Numbered from the stretch's first letter, positions 22,040 through 33,779 are shown. The stretch: DNA of 64,000 bases from Pyrrhosoma nymphula (GCA_963573305.1 OY754339.1:73517376-73581375); one strand, 5' to 3'. Notes: generated by a model not told the origin, from the letters alone. Numbers and translations are program-made.

Positions 22040-23515
22040 ATTATTAAGGCTCTGAATACAGTTAGATCCATCTATTTTATTTTTTATCGATTTCCCAGGA
22101 TTTTTCCCACTTCCACGTGGGCTGTGCCATACTTAAGAGAGGTCCCCTCAAAGCACCTATCAAGGGAAATGATTACTTTCGAAAACTTAAGGAAACGATA
22201 AACTAGGAAGTGTTTATACGTGTTCTTTTCAATATCCTGGCGCCTTTCCGTGGTTCGGCCACGCAACAAGGAAAATATTCACGCGTCTTGTCGATTATTC
22301 CTCCCCTTGATCGATAGGAATCGCACGGGCGTCCACCCAAAGAACTGTGACTCAAGGGATAACTGTTTCTCACGGAAGCGAGAGAGGGAGAAGGCAAACG
22401 GTTGAACTGACGAGAGGTCCATCTAGGAGGGAGGGAAGGTGAGGGAGCGGTCACCATGACGACGAGACAAGAACGCAGAACTCATATTTGGAAGAATTTT
22501 CGGATCTCTGCGTTTTTTTTCAATAACTATTTAACATTTTGCAACGTCTGCAGGGCGCTTATGTTGTTATAACGTCAGTATCGCGACAGCACTGAAGGAA
22601 GGCTATAGAGCTGAAAGGAGTTTGCATTTAACAATAAGTATTCCAAGGCATTCTAATTTCATCGTCCTCATTTGGATTTACTTGCCGTTAAGGTTGATCA
22701 ATTTACTTTAAAGTTGTACTTAATTCCTGACGAAGCGCCCAAAATAGGACGCGGAGCGTTGATTTATGTTTAAAGGAAAACTCAGAAAAGTGGAATTAAG
22801 TCTTCAAGATAAGGATCGAAAGTTCCGTGAAGACTTTAAAAAGTGAAGAACGTAATGCACATGTTTTGTGGGCATATAGTCCTATAAACACGGGTCCCAC
22901 ATCCACGGGGAGGAATGCGAAAGGTACGGTACGATGAACGGCATCTGACGGCATCGCCTCACTCGTGAGCGGACTCGATGATGGCGTCGCATTCGACTCG
23001 AATTACCAGCTGCATGCACACAAAGTAGAATAGGTCGGTAGAGTCATCCAATTTCTCATGAACGAGAAATAAAAATGGTCCGAACATCTGCTCTTCATAC
23101 ACGGGCATATTCTCTCACTTCTCCGATCGGAATCGAAAAATATGTTCTGTTGCTAACGGATTTATATTTCGGGAATTTACGCGTAAATAATGGAAAATTT
23201 ACCACCAAAAGAGACTTACAGAATAGCACGGTTCTAGCATTTCTATCGACGGAGACGTAGATCTCTATTTGTACCCTATAGAAACGATCGGTGCGAAAAT
23301 TATTACAGAATTCCTCACGCCTTTGATTGACTAAATATACAAGGCGCTTGGATTGGAACCGCTCGGTATGGAGAAAGGACCAAATTTTCAAGCATACCTA
23401 AATTTCACGTAGTATTCTTCACATATATATGGGAAAAAAGGAAATAATCGTTATTTACGAAGAAAGCTACACTACCGAAAACCTAATTTAATGGCGAAAA
23501 ACAAATTTTGAGGAA
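22040..23515. other. Unassigned sequence
   Basis: No gene recognised. 22200-22460 is somewhat GC-richer, with open frames on both strands that have no known motif. Confidence 0.35.
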
Positions 23516-23520
23516 TCTTC

Positions 23521-24610
23521 ATCTACATCAACTTCTACGAAGTACCGTGCAAGCCACCATTAGGGTGTGTGGCATGGGGTGATTCCACACCAGGCATCCA
23601 GCACTCTTCCCAACACAAACCAGAACCTCGCACGTTCCCCCGGCCGCTAGGCGTAGACCAACAAGCAGTCAGGAGAACAGTGCGCAGTCCAAACGGAAAC
23701 TGGGAGAGTGATACGTAAATGAACATGCAAGCATGCAGAACAATGTTGTACACACATCTAGTGGTTAATATTACTGATACTGTTAATTTATGTATGCTAC
23801 GAGATGCTACTTCAGGCAGAGAGCGAAATAAAATAATGCCGGACAAATCAACCGGTGTGAAGTGTTAGTAGTGATGTTGTGTTATTAAGCACTAGTGAAA
23901 ATTCTACTCTACCTATTGAGGGTGGGAGTTTCATATGATTGATATATCGCAACTATTATGATCCCTAATTGTACGTGGGAAAAATGACATTTTAAATCTA
24001 TCGGTTCTGAAGTCAATTTCCTTTATTTTATTCCTGTGATCGCTTCTACCATTAGTACGTTTAGTGCGTAGCCTGCGCACCAGATTTAACCTGTATTTCT
24101 CCCTTCGATCAGTTAGAGATTCCCACCCTAATTCCTTCAACAATTCGGTAACACTGCTAAGTTTATCGTAACAACTTTTCACAAATCTTGCTGCCCTCCG
24201 TTGTATTCGATCTATTTCAGAGATTAATCCTACTTCGTAAGGGTCCCATATGCTAGCGGCAAACTCCAAGTGAGGTCTCACGAGTGAAAAATAACATCGC
24301 TCTTTAACTTTCTCGTCGCATTTTCCTAATATTCTTTTAATAAATCTCAAATTGCGACTAACCTGTCCGCAGATTTCCCGAACGTGTTTCCCCCAAGACA
24401 GGTCCTGAGTAAGGGTCACACCTAAGTATTTAACTGACTCTACATTTGATAAGTCTGTTTGATTATTTGTGTACGTTTCGTTGGCCGAGTTATTCTTTTT
24501 CCGAAAATTCATGACAACGCACTTTTTAAAATTCAATTCTAACTGCCAAGTATTGCACCATTCAGTTATAGAATCTACGTATTTTTGTAACGCTATCTTG
24601 TCAGACTCGA
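23521..24610 (-). mobile_element. 5'-truncated LINE with long RT C-terminus
   Basis: The minus-strand frame runs from about 24609 to 23931. It starts within 'W...W.L.LN..KC' (seen as CNTWQLELNFKKCVVMNF). It continues VKYLGVTLTQDLSWGKHV, RNLRFIKRILG, EKVKERCYFSLVRPHLEFAA, SIWDPY, IQRRAARFVKSCY, ELGWESLTDRR and SFFPRTIRDHN. This is the thumb/connection region of a non-LTR reverse transcriptase, related to but distinct from copies A-C. The frame is intact over ~220 codons, but the catalytic core and any endonuclease are missing. The 3' UTR (23930-23521) ends in the shared hairpin (plus-strand stems 23546-23551 and 23573-23578, one mismatch) and a GATGTAGATG tail. Relatives of its 3' UTR occur at 33780-33958 and 34426-34975. 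Confidence 0.88.
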
Positions 24611-25568
24611 TTGGCGTCGGGGCTTGTATAAGGTAATCCCATCACTAAACGGACATGGCAATTTGAACTGGGCAGTAGGAAAAGGACAAGGGTTGATGAA
24701 TAAAATGTAACTGAGACGAGTGGGTGTTTAGTGTACATGTGAAACCAAGCGCAAGGGGCGGGATGTTCTCTCAATTGATAACGGTGGATTGGTATCATGG
24801 TTTGGAATTGACGATGTAGTGAACTGTAGTCAAGATGTAGGCTTGATCCTAGATGAGACTAAGCTAATAGTTAAGGAATAGGAGCTAGTACCCCATAGAT
24901 TGTTCTGGGTTCGTACGAAAGTTTATTAAGCTCGTACGGTATTCGGAGAGTTGTGACCGTGACATGTTATGCACCAGTGAATGGAGAGAGAGCAAAACTG
25001 TGAAAGATGAGTTTTGGGAAATACTGAGAAAGGTTTTTAATTAATGTTACCCTGTTGAGAGAATGATATTACTGGGAGACATGAATGCTGGGTTGGTGTA
25101 AGGAGGGATTCCTCCGAGAAAATGATTAGGTCCATTCGGTGACCCTCGAGGGAATGGTAATAGTGAAAACTTTGTGATTTTGTGCATGGAAAAAGAACTG
25201 ATTGTCGCGAATACGTGTTTTAAGCATAAGAAAGTTCATTAGTGTACTTGGCAAAGGAGAGATCTAAAGAGAATGATAAATTTCACAGTGTGTGATGAGA
25301 GACTGAGGGAGTTAGTGATTGACGCAAATTATTATGAGGGGTGCTGACTGTTGAACAAACCACTACTTGGTAGGTACATGCTAATTTGGATTTCAAGTTC
25401 TTTTGCGATTTGAGCATTTTGTTGCTCATGGGATGGCTGGAAGCCACAAAATGCTCCCAACGCAGCAAACCACAAAGTCCACATCAGTATCTCTATCTAC
25501 AGCTGCGAAAGCCTGCACTCCATATCACTACTTGGTACAGACCACAAGAGGGAAATTGGGCAGGCAGT

Positions 25569-25880
25569 GGGTTATAAGGAAAGGTATGTCGCGTAAGCAG
25601 TTGAGAGTAAAAGTGGAAAGGCTGAAAGACAATGATGTAATGATACAGTATGTAATCATGCTTAAGGATGCCCTATCCTTGAAACAAAGGGTATGGAGTA
25701 AATAAACAAAGGGTATGGAGCATTTTAAACATCAGTGGGTTATAAGGAAAATTATCTTAAGTATAAAAGCAGTTGAGAGTAAAAGTGGAAAGGCTGAAAG
25801 ACAATGATGTAATGATACAGTATGTAAGCATGCTTAAGGATGCCCTATCCTTGAAACAAAGGGTATGGAGTAAATAAATC
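25569..25880. repeat. Tandem duplication of about 170 bp inside the LINE relic
   Basis: The segment GTTATAAGGAAA ... GGGTATGGAGTAAATAA occurs at 25570-25706 and again at 25738-25879, with few differences. The intervening GAGCATTTTAAACATCA is repeated at 26511, showing further local rearrangement. Confidence 0.8.
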
Positions 25881-26070
25881 GGAAACGGAAGATGCGTTGG
25901 GAGAGATTACAGAATATGGTAACAGTGTGTTTGGAAAAAGGGTGGTAGGGAAAACGAAATGCGATGCTTTGTGGAACGAAGAAGTGAAAATTTCACTGAG
26001 TGAACAGAAAGAGGCGTTTAAGAGACCGATTGCAGCCAAATCAGACGAAGAGCGAAAGAGGACATATGTT

Positions 26071-26287
26071 AAATGATCTAAGGTTTTCCCGGTGAAAATG
26101 ATGCATAAAGTCTTCACGGGTATTACACCAGGTAATAGGTTTCATATCTGCCAACGTTTCGACGCGCGTTCAGCGTTTCTAAATGCGCCATTCAGAAGCC
26201 CTGATGATGACGAACAAGTCATTCGTCGAAACGTTGGCAGATACGAAGTCTATTGCCTGGTGTAATACCCGTGACGACCAAAAAGGT
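26071..26287. mobile_element. Foldback insertion with 8-bp direct repeat
   Basis: The insertion interrupts the LINE relic and is flanked by CATATGTT at 26063-26070 and 26288-26295. Its arms run from about 26117 (CGGGTATTACACCAGG...) and back to about 26274 (...CCTGGTGTAATACCCG), imperfectly inverted over ~47 bases. The centre contains CTGATGA, a short hairpin (ACGAA with TTCGT) and then CGAAAC. The leading part, TTTTCCCGGTGAA, matches the start of the foldback at 49802. No ORF. Confidence 0.78.
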
Positions 26288-27754
26288 CATATGTTGTTTA
26301 CTAAGGAATAAAGAACGAGTGACAAAACATATGGAAATAAATGAAAGAATGTTGCACATTAGGCAGAGAAAATTGAAAGGGATTTTTAAGGGAATAAAAA
26401 GCTCTCTTAGAAAGGGCTAAGAATGGCGAGGGCAGGAGAATGAATGTAATAAAGATCAAAAGTCGCGGGATCGTGTGAGATGAATGCAATGTCCGGGAGT
26501 ATTGGAGGGAGCATTTTAAACATCAATGCATTAGTATTGTAGACGATGAAGGAGAGCGTCATGAATTATGAAGAAGCGGGAATGTCAGCAGAGAAGTAGG
26601 GATCAGTGAGGATAAGGTGGTGAAAGAGATGAGAATATTGTAACATCGAAGGACTGCAGGCGTAGATGCGTAATATTAAAGCTACGGTGTATTCTACATA
26701 TTAACCTTATGTGCGAATTATTCAATTTGGTGCTTGAAACCGTCTATCGTTCCAATTAAATGGAAGCATTCCATTGTAGTACCTTTGTACATACAGAGGG
26801 AAAGTGGGAAGAACGAATGCAAATATTTTAGAGCAATTTGTCTTCTAAGTATACCGGAAAACGTCTTTGGTAAAATATTAATGGAAAGGGTGGCGAAGAT
26901 GACGGTCGACAGAACCTTGGGTGCGTAGAGTGAGTTTATGCCTGAGAGAGGATGTACGGATCAGCTGTTTGCACTTCAGCATGTGCTATAAAAACGTATG
27001 GATGCACGGGAGAAAGTGTACTGTGCATTCGTGAACTTAGAGAGGGCACACGACAGGGTAATTAGAAAAAAGTTGTGGAAGGTTTTCAGTGACTATGGAG
27101 TGGATGAGCAGTTATTGAATGAGATTAAGGCTATGTATGATTGCAGCAAGACAAGTGTGAGAGTCAATGGAGGCTTGAGTGATCGGTTGGAAATAAAACA
27201 GGGCATAAAACAAAGATTCGCCATGTGTCCGTGACTGTTCAATGTTTTAATGGAAAAATATGAGACGCATGCGGGAGTAATAACGTTGGCGTAATGGTTA
27301 GAGGTGTAATTATGCGGGTGCTACTGTTCGACGATGATGCTGTGTTTCTGTCCGCGAGCCAACTGAAATTAAAAAGATTCCTGAATAACTTGTTAGAGGC
27401 AACGGAGAGAGAACGGAATGGAGATAAAATACGCCAACGTCCACAACAGCGGTTTGAGGCAAGGAGAATGAGAAGAATTATTGTATGATGAGGGTGAACG
27501 GTGAAATGATTGACCAAGAGGATTATTTTGTTGTACCAGGCCGAATGTTTGTGAAAGATAAGAAGAGAGATGGATAAATTAAAAGGCAGGTAAATGCTAG
27601 ATGGAAAGTCGTACGTAGAACATATGTGGAGTATATCAAGGAATGAATTATTGTCCAAAGAGGCGAAAAATGTCAATGTAGAAAAGTGTACTCCTTCCCC
27701 CTCTATTGTAAGGTAGCGAAATTTGAACATGCTAGAGAAACCATGTGGGTAGGC

Positions 27755-28155
27755 TAAATGCGGTGGGCATGGGGTGTCTGATATGCGGGATATACAAAGC
27801 AAATACAAAAGAACGGGCTTGGGAGGAAATAAATCAAAGGCTAGACTCACCCTGCTACATAGGAAGAAATGACCACAAGTACAAAATTAAATGTAGAAAG
27901 CAGAAAACGGATATCTTGAAGCAATCTTTCTTAAATAGAGGTATAAAGGAGTGAAATGAGTTACCTGAAGTAATTTTTGAGATCTTTCCCGCTAACGTTA
28001 ATTTTTTTTAAAATACCTAAGTGTTCCTATAATGGTTTATTTGGAAGTGTTTGGAAAATTTCATGTGTATTTTCTTATGTTTATGTTAATGTTACCACCA
28101 GGCGATTGCCTACTTGTAACGTTTTGTAATTAAATTAAATTAAAATTAAATTATT
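27755..28155 (+). mobile_element. LINE 3' end with AATTA-type tail
   Basis: The plus strand reads LICGIYKANTKERAWEEINQ, RLDSPCYIGRNDHKYKIKC, KTDILKQSFLNRGIKE, an in-frame stop where W is usual, then NELPEV. 'DH..KI......TD....SF..R.I..WN.LP' is the usual C-terminal ending of CR1/Jockey-type RT proteins. A ~170-base 3' UTR follows and then a tail of TAAATTAAATTAAAATTAAATT type (about 28128-28153). It is a separate lineage from the relic just upstream and from the hairpin-tailed LINEs. Confidence 0.75.
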
Positions 28156-28189
28156 GCGGTAAATGGGAGGGATAGGGTTAGGAACGATA

Positions 28190-28735
28190 GGTTTCTTAGA
28201 AGTACGGTGGGTCTTTTCGCTCGGAAGGAGGCGCCATCTTTTCTGTTCTCATTTTCTTTTCTCGACGTTTCTGCTCAATATTCCCGCGTTATACCTATTA
28301 GTTTTCGGGACGAGGGGGCGGTTTTAATCTTCGATGAAGAGAGAGACAAGCATTAAATAACCGCCGCTCATTTTCGGTGCAAGAACATTGGGAGCGTTCA
28401 ATTAGCACGGAGCTGGGCATTCCATCTCAAGTCACACACCCTGGAAGTGCTGGGCCCCGGAACGACGAAGCCAATTCAAATCGCCAACTCTCCCTCCCAC
28501 GTCGCTCCGAAGCACGAAGGCGAGAATAGGAAACGCACAGAAGAAGGAGAAGAGGCAGGAGGAGCAGGAAGGAGGCCACGGCTCGAAGGAGTTCCATCTT
28601 CACGCTTTCCAGAACAAAACCTTCTTTCGCCAACAAGCCAGGCAGACTTGGGTGCAGTCATGCACGCACGGGGGGGAAATAACAGGAGAGACTCCATTTC
28701 TCACTCCGCCACGTGGAATACGTCGAAGACTTAAT
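28190..28735. other. GC-richer block of unknown role
   Basis: A CpG-containing block with overlapping open frames on both strands (28447-28734 plus, 28697-28476 and 28636-28427 minus). One minus frame has a hydrophobic stretch (SFLLLLPLLLLLCVSYS), which could be a signal or membrane segment. It has no splice or start context that makes it convincing. Left unassigned. Confidence 0.25.
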
Positions 28736-28934
28736 TAAAAGTCACAGTCCGCACTTCCGGAAGAAATCCAAGTTATTTATCCAAAAAAGCATTACAGCAT
28801 ACGAAACTGTTTTCTATCCAACTTGACTGTAGCCTACACTTGTGTACATCTGGGTACACCCAATCACCCACACCAAGTTGGTCGTAGTTACACCAACTTT
28901 AAGGTATAGTGTAATGCATGTTGGTGAATACTTA

Positions 28935-28992
28935 CCCCCTGCCACACACCCCTGAGGTGGCTTGCAGGGTATTTTGTAGATGTAGATGAAGT
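28935..28992 (+). mobile_element. LINE 3' tail (hairpin plus TGTAGATGTAGATG)
   Basis: The clearest alternative hairpin. The outer stem is CCCTGC 28937-28942 with GCAGGG 28964-28969, and the inner stem is CACC 28947-28950 with GGTG 28956-28959. TTTTGTAGATGTAGATG follows. No coding part was recognised upstream. Confidence 0.7.
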
Positions 28993-29236
28993 GTAGGCTA
29001 TTGAAGAGAGTACGATACATACATATGAGAAGTGTTAGCGGTAGACGTTATAGAAGCGGTAGAATCCGGGGTAAAGCGAATAGTATCTGTGTGATCTCGC
29101 TGCAGTATCGCTAAGTGCATATCATAAAGTATCAGACTTATATCAAACCAGTATCCTCCAGTACCGGCAGTCTGATACTTCGACATTCTCAACCGAGTTT
29201 CCCTCAGTATCACATAGTATCGCGGAGGCACCCAAA

Positions 29237-30082
29237 GAGTTAATTAGCAATATACTGTTTGTTTACTTGTTTTAAGTTTATTGATTCTATTGATTGTATA
29301 GTTGCCACGAGCTGAATTAAAGAGTGTGATTTCTTACACTTAATAAAATATCTAATTGCTGAATTACTCAAGATAAATCCATCAAACCTATAGATATTCG
29401 AAATATCAAAAATATAAATGAAGTGAAAAAAAAGGTAAAGGAATGGCTATTGAAATAAATTATTAGATAAATTAACTGTATATTGTACGATAAAATAAAA
29501 ATAAAATGATATTATAATTATTGTAAACAATTATGATTAAGGACATCAAAATGATAATTCAACACAGCAGAGGAACTTAGTAAAAACTGGCACCTGCTGA
29601 CAAGTCCTAATGGACTTAGCAGGACCAAAATTGTTACGAGTATTTGTAAAGATACATAATCAATTAATATAAGAAATTCTTTTGTTTATACATTAAATTT
29701 TGTTATACATTAACTTTGTAATATGTTATACTTCATTGATCATGTATTGTTTAATGTCAAATGTCAATGTCAATAAATGTCATTAACGTGTTATCCACGT
29801 TGAGTAAAACGAACTCCAAGGGCTCGACCCAAGTATGGTACAGTCAACCCCACAGTCTCTAGGTACGGCAGAATTGTAAATAAACCTATAGGATTTTAAT
29901 GCTAATTTTGTATACCTAAATTTAACCTGTAAGATTCTAGTGTTCATTTTGTATCAATCTCAAAAGGGGAGGTGTTTCATGTATAAGAGTTGATTAGCAA
30001 CACACTAACATGCTGTTTGTTTATAAATATGTTTTAAGTTTATTGATTGTATTACTGTCACCAGCTGAATTAAATTGAGTGT
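29237..30082 (+). repeat. Pair of ~90-bp direct repeats about 750 bp apart
   Basis: 29237-29330 and 29990-30082 share AGAGTT(A/G)ATTAGCAA, GTTTGTTTA, TTTTAAGTTTATTGATT and AGCTGAATTAAA in the same order. The sequence between is AT-rich with no ORF. They could be terminal repeats of a small LTR-like or Penelope-like element, or an old tandem duplication. Confidence 0.55.
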
Positions 30083-30094
30083 TTAAGGATAGGT

Positions 30095-30360
30095 TTAGAA
30101 ATGGTAGCGTCATGAAAGAATTTGGAGTGGATGTGGAAGTATGTGGATATAATACGAATGACAGAAACGTACTTCATTGGTTTGGCTGTGCTGAAATTTG
30201 AATGGGTGAGATTCAAATACTCAGTGAGCCAGATTTACGATAGCAGGGGAGTAAATTTGAGCGTGAGGTGAAGGGGTGGACACCGAGAAAGTCATTGAAT
30301 GTGATGGTGGAGGATCATCTTTTTAATGAAGATGAGGAATATTGGGAGCCTTGAGAATAG
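30095..30360 (+). pseudogene. LINE polyprotein C-terminal fragment
   Basis: The plus strand reads DRFRNGSVMKEFGVDVEVCG, then DRNVLHWFGCAEI where RWFGHVER is usual, and after a frame change VKGWTPRKSLNVMVEDHL. The arrangement matches 16730-17085, so it is a second decayed copy of the same LINE group. Confidence 0.6.
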
Positions 30361-30364
30361 GAGA

Positions 30365-32320
30365 GCGTATATGAAGCGATGAATGAATGTATTTTGAAGC
30401 GAAAGAGGTACTCAAAGATAAGGGTGTCATGGAGGAAATTATGAAAACAGGCAGTTTCCGAAGCCTATCTAACACCAATAATTAAGCTCTCCTTACTGTG
30501 CTTGCCCCGAAAGGGAACGACGTAACCGGTATGCATGCATATGTGTTCGTTAATAATTTAGAAGGCTTACTTAAAATCCACGCACGCGCATACAAAATTA
30601 CCTACCTACATATTATAACGTCGGGCAAATTTTCGCAAATCAACGATATCCTATAACACTGTCTTCCTCCACAAGCCTCTAGCAACCAATAAATCAAGCC
30701 ATGAGCAATAAATAAAATTAATTCCTCTACTCAAGCATGAATTTAGTTTTCAAATAAAAAAGCAACAAGAAAGAAATCATGAATGCATAACTAATATTTT
30801 GTCGCGATCTAACGTAGCACATAGCGATTTTTAGCCGAGGCGGTGATTCCTAGGCAAAACAATGAGAAAAATATCGTAAAAATTAATTGACATTTTGCGG
30901 AGTTATTAACAGCAATCGAATCAACCCTCTTCTTCAGACTAACCAAGTACAAATGATTTTATCACACATATTTATTGGCTAAGATTCTTCATTGGTAACA
31001 AAGGAGCAGTTGGAGGAGAAAGACAGAGAGGAGATACGGTTCGAGTATTCTGGATACAAGTTGGCAGAGAGAATATCGCGGCCCGAAGCGGTCGCGTTAA
31101 AAGGAAGTGTTCCACAGTTACTGCGAGAGTTAAAGCAAATACTTAAACCTTTCCGTTTGTTATGCTTGAAAAAAATACTGCTTTCTCTTATGACAGGCCT
31201 CAGCGTAGCTAAAAGAAAATTATGGCACAAATATGCAAATTAGTCAACGATTATATTTTTCATTATGTTGTTACACTAAGATACTCAGCATACAATTCAC
31301 TAATTCTTCCTTTCTCTCTTCAAATTTCTTTTCCCTATTCCCACCCTCTTGTTCATAGTTGGTGTAATGCCTACATATGTATATCAAAAGGGTTTCGTGG
31401 GTTCCGATACACGCACATCTCTGTCGCCGCAGGTGTCGCATTGATTACAAATACCCAGTAGTATCCCTAACATTCAACACACTGATTGGCGACTCGTGGT
31501 CGTGACCTCTTCTCAAGGGACTTCTATGACTATGCACTCACAAAGGAATTCATTCAGGAATGATACTGATGACCAAAACCGAGTCATTAATTTTAATAAA
31601 AAGCGGTCCTTCCAAATGTTTTTGGACAATGACATTAGAGAAGAGGCAACGTATAGGCGCAAAATGAAAAATTTATAATAATTTTTTATCTTTAAGGTAG
31701 TTTTAAGGGAATATCAACACACAAAAAATCAATGACTTTGGCCCAATTCATATGTAAAAAAAATATTATCTTTCCAATGATGCCAAATTATTCATCAACC
31801 ACTTATTGCATTATTTTAGAGATACTTTCATAGAAATGGAAGCCGTTTGCCTACATGGAATATGATACCGCTCTTTAAACCAGAGTGGCATAGTTAAATT
31901 TTAAAAATAAAGCAAATTGTAGCAAACAAAAACCGCTGTGACGGTGCTTTCAGCGCATGCCGTTAAAAATTAATTAAATCCTCTAACATGTATTACTATT
32001 TTATTATTTATTTAGCATTACCTAGAGGAACATTTTCTCATCGCTTTGTTGAAAAAACTGATAGAAAATTTGCAATCAAGGATAAGGAGCATAAGAGGTG
32101 TTTCATAAATAGTGATTCAGCATGTCATTTTGCCCAACATTAGTTCGAGAGTGGCCATTGGTTGCGAATTAAATACTGACGCACCTACTGCATCAGTGGC
32201 GGGTTAAGGTCGTTATTTTTGGGGCGGGGAAGATTGCAACTTTCCGAGGGTCTGGAGGGTATGGAATACCATTATGACCACCATTTTTCCTATTGTACCA
32301 GGAATTACTGGAGGGTGGTC
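30365..32320. other. Unassigned AT-rich sequence
   Basis: No gene recognised. The frame 30992-31243 (plus) starts with an acidic, charged segment (EQLEEKDREEIRFEYSGYK), but it overlaps a minus frame of equal length and has no known motif. Confidence 0.35.
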
Positions 32321-32321
32321 G

Positions 32322-32334
32322 CCCCCCCCCCCCC
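32322..32334. repeat. Poly-C run (13 C)
   Basis: Homopolymer run, seen directly; its length may be unreliable because of sequencing slippage. Confidence 0.85.
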
Positions 32335-32485
32335 TTAATTCGCCTCTACTACATTCACAGTGCAAAGGAAGAAAACTAGACTCTTCTACAATACTTTTCA
32401 ATTATCACGCAAGAAATTTAAACCTGGTGGACGACCAGACCACCCTCCACTAACGTTAATAGCATTACCAAAGAATATTCTAAAG

Positions 32486-32776
32486 CAGGGGTGGCCAATC
32501 CGCGGCCCGCCTTGAACATTTTTCCGGCCAGCGAGATTTATCACACTTTAACAATGAGCGTTTAGTATCGTTATTATTATATTATATATATGTTTACATG
32601 TAAGAATAATAGTAAACACAATAATAATAACTCATTATGTTTCAATTTGTCACTACAAAAAAATGTCTATAGTGGGTCTAAATCTAATATGGGGATATAT
32701 AATTTTATATGCGGCCCGCGGAGTTATGATGCATTTCCAAAGTTGCCCGCAAGATCATTTGGGTTGGCCACCCCTG
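32486..32776. mobile_element. hAT MITE (CAGGGGTGGCC ends), 291 bp
   Basis: The ends are CAGGGGTGGCCAATC on the left and GGTTGGCCACCCCTG on the right, inverted with little mismatch. Both are followed inward by GCGGCCCGC, a common subterminal feature of hAT-Charlie-like elements. They are flanked by an exact 8-bp target duplication TTCTAAAG (32478-32485 and 32777-32784). Noncoding. Confidence 0.92.
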
Positions 32777-32927
32777 TTCTAAAGTCATAATCCCGCTTTG
32801 TTCTTTTATTCCCCCACCCCCCTCCACTCACTTGGTGAAACCAACTTCCCCTCCAAACCCTCTCATGCCTCTTGAGTTATATGAGAACAGCGAACTCATG
32901 TTGTTGTACCTTTCATCCGGACAACGG

Positions 32928-33115
32928 CCTGCCGCGATGGAAACATCAGTTCCCGATCAGTCACCGAAGTTAAGCACGTTGGGGCTCTGCTCGAGTTTAG
33001 AGGGCTGATCCTCCGATTCGTCCGAGAGCTGTTGCCCCTGTCTGCACGTGGCAGACACTAAGTGCGAAATGACCTCAGCCGTCGAAGCACGCTAAACAAA
33101 AATACTAATACTACC
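32928..33115 (+). mobile_element. 5S rRNA-derived SINE (SINE3-like)
   Basis: The segment TCAGTTCCCGATCAGTCACC then GAAGTTAAGCACGTTGGGGC is plainly derived from 5S rRNA. Animal 5S genes carry '...CTCGTCCGATCACCGAAGTTAAGCAACG...' at this place, which includes the internal Pol III promoter A region. The upstream GGCCTGCCGCGATGG takes the place of the 5S 5' end. Downstream the 5S similarity is lost and an unrelated body follows. It ends in AAACAAAAATACTAATACTA. A functional 5S gene would continue for ~120 bases and end in a T run, so this is a 5S-headed SINE or a 5S pseudogene. Confidence 0.75.
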
Positions 33116-33439
33116 TTTTATCCCTAGCACGATCAGGGATCACAATGGTGGTGATTGATGCCTCAACTAGAGTCACTGTTGAAAATAGGTCGCCTAGTTT
33201 TTATCCTTTACTATTTATATATTTACATCCGTTTTCACTACCTGCACGGGATGCTAAGTAGTTACATGCGTCAGTAATTTTGCCTTTACATGCCAGAGTG
33301 CCTGTCGAGGTATCAGCTCGAGATCGTATTGCAAGGTGGACTATAATTCGCACTTGCATTTATTAGTTTATCACTATTACTAACACCTCTTCCCGTTTGG
33401 GATGTCCCGGATGACTTTATTTTCTGCGTGAATTAGTAT

Positions 33440-33715
33440 CCCATAGTATACATGGCAATGAAAACTCTGCGAAGAAAGAGATACAAACTTATTGGACACA
33501 TTTTGCGACACAACAACCCGATGTAAACAATATTGGAAGGAGAAATAAATGATCAAAGTATAGAGGTAGACCAAGAATGGAATGCATACATCAGGAAAAT
33601 CATAAAGGGCGTCAAAGTTAATAATTACGTAGGAATGAAGCGGTTGGCAGAAATGGAATGGAGTAGTGCTGCAAACCAATCTTCAGATTGATGATTAATG
33701 ATGATTAATGCGCAC
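33440..33715 (+). pseudogene. RTE-type LINE 3' end
   Basis: The plus strand reads MKTLRRKRYKLIGHILRHNN, a stop, then TILEGEIN, AYIRKIIKGVKVNNYVGMKR, LAEMEWSSAANQSSD and a stop. This is a close match to the C-terminus of RTE-type LINE proteins ('KLIGHILRHN....ILEG.I...RGRPR..Y..QI......Y..MKRLA..R..WR.A.NQSSD'). The short 3' end repeats TTGATGATTAATGATGATTAATG, consistent with the simple-repeat tails of RTE elements. No RT core remains. Confidence 0.8.
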
Positions 33716-33779
33716 GAATCAGTAGCATTGGTGGTACTAATCGGAATCGCTATCCTCGGCTTGGTACTCTACGCTAGCC

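Larger units (their letters stand above)
24880..27690 (+). pseudogene. Degenerate LINE with APE endonuclease and reverse transcriptase traces
   Basis: The oldest-looking but most complete LINE relic on the plus strand. At about 24930-25330 are traces of an apurinic-like endonuclease: VTCYAPVNGER, a frame change, ILLGDMNAG (the GD.N motif), then VCDERLRELVIDAN. RT motifs follow in broken frames: WKHSIVVPLY and CKYFRAICLLSIP (26740-26870), VYCAFVNLERAHDRVIRK (27015-27075, where F.DLEKA.DRV is usual), KQGIKQRFAMCP (usually QG..QGC.MSP), and LLFDDDAVFLSAS (27318-27356), where the catalytic box reads FDDD in place of FADD. Many stops and shifts make it nonfunctional. It is interrupted by a foldback insertion at 26071-26287 and contains a local duplication at 25569-25880. 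Confidence 0.8.

Noticed and set aside
26140..26260. Functional hammerhead ribozyme at the foldback core
   Set aside because: CTGATGA and GAAA are present, but a proper stem I and a helix II starting directly after CTGATGA are not visible; kept only as a hypothesis.
28427..28636. Hydrophobic minus-strand frame as a secreted protein
   Set aside because: The leucine-rich stretch comes from a GGAG/CTCC-rich low-complexity block, the frame overlaps others, and no start or splice context supports it.
32928..32990. Functional 5S rRNA gene
   Set aside because: Only about 45 bases match 5S; the rest of the gene and its T-run terminator are absent.
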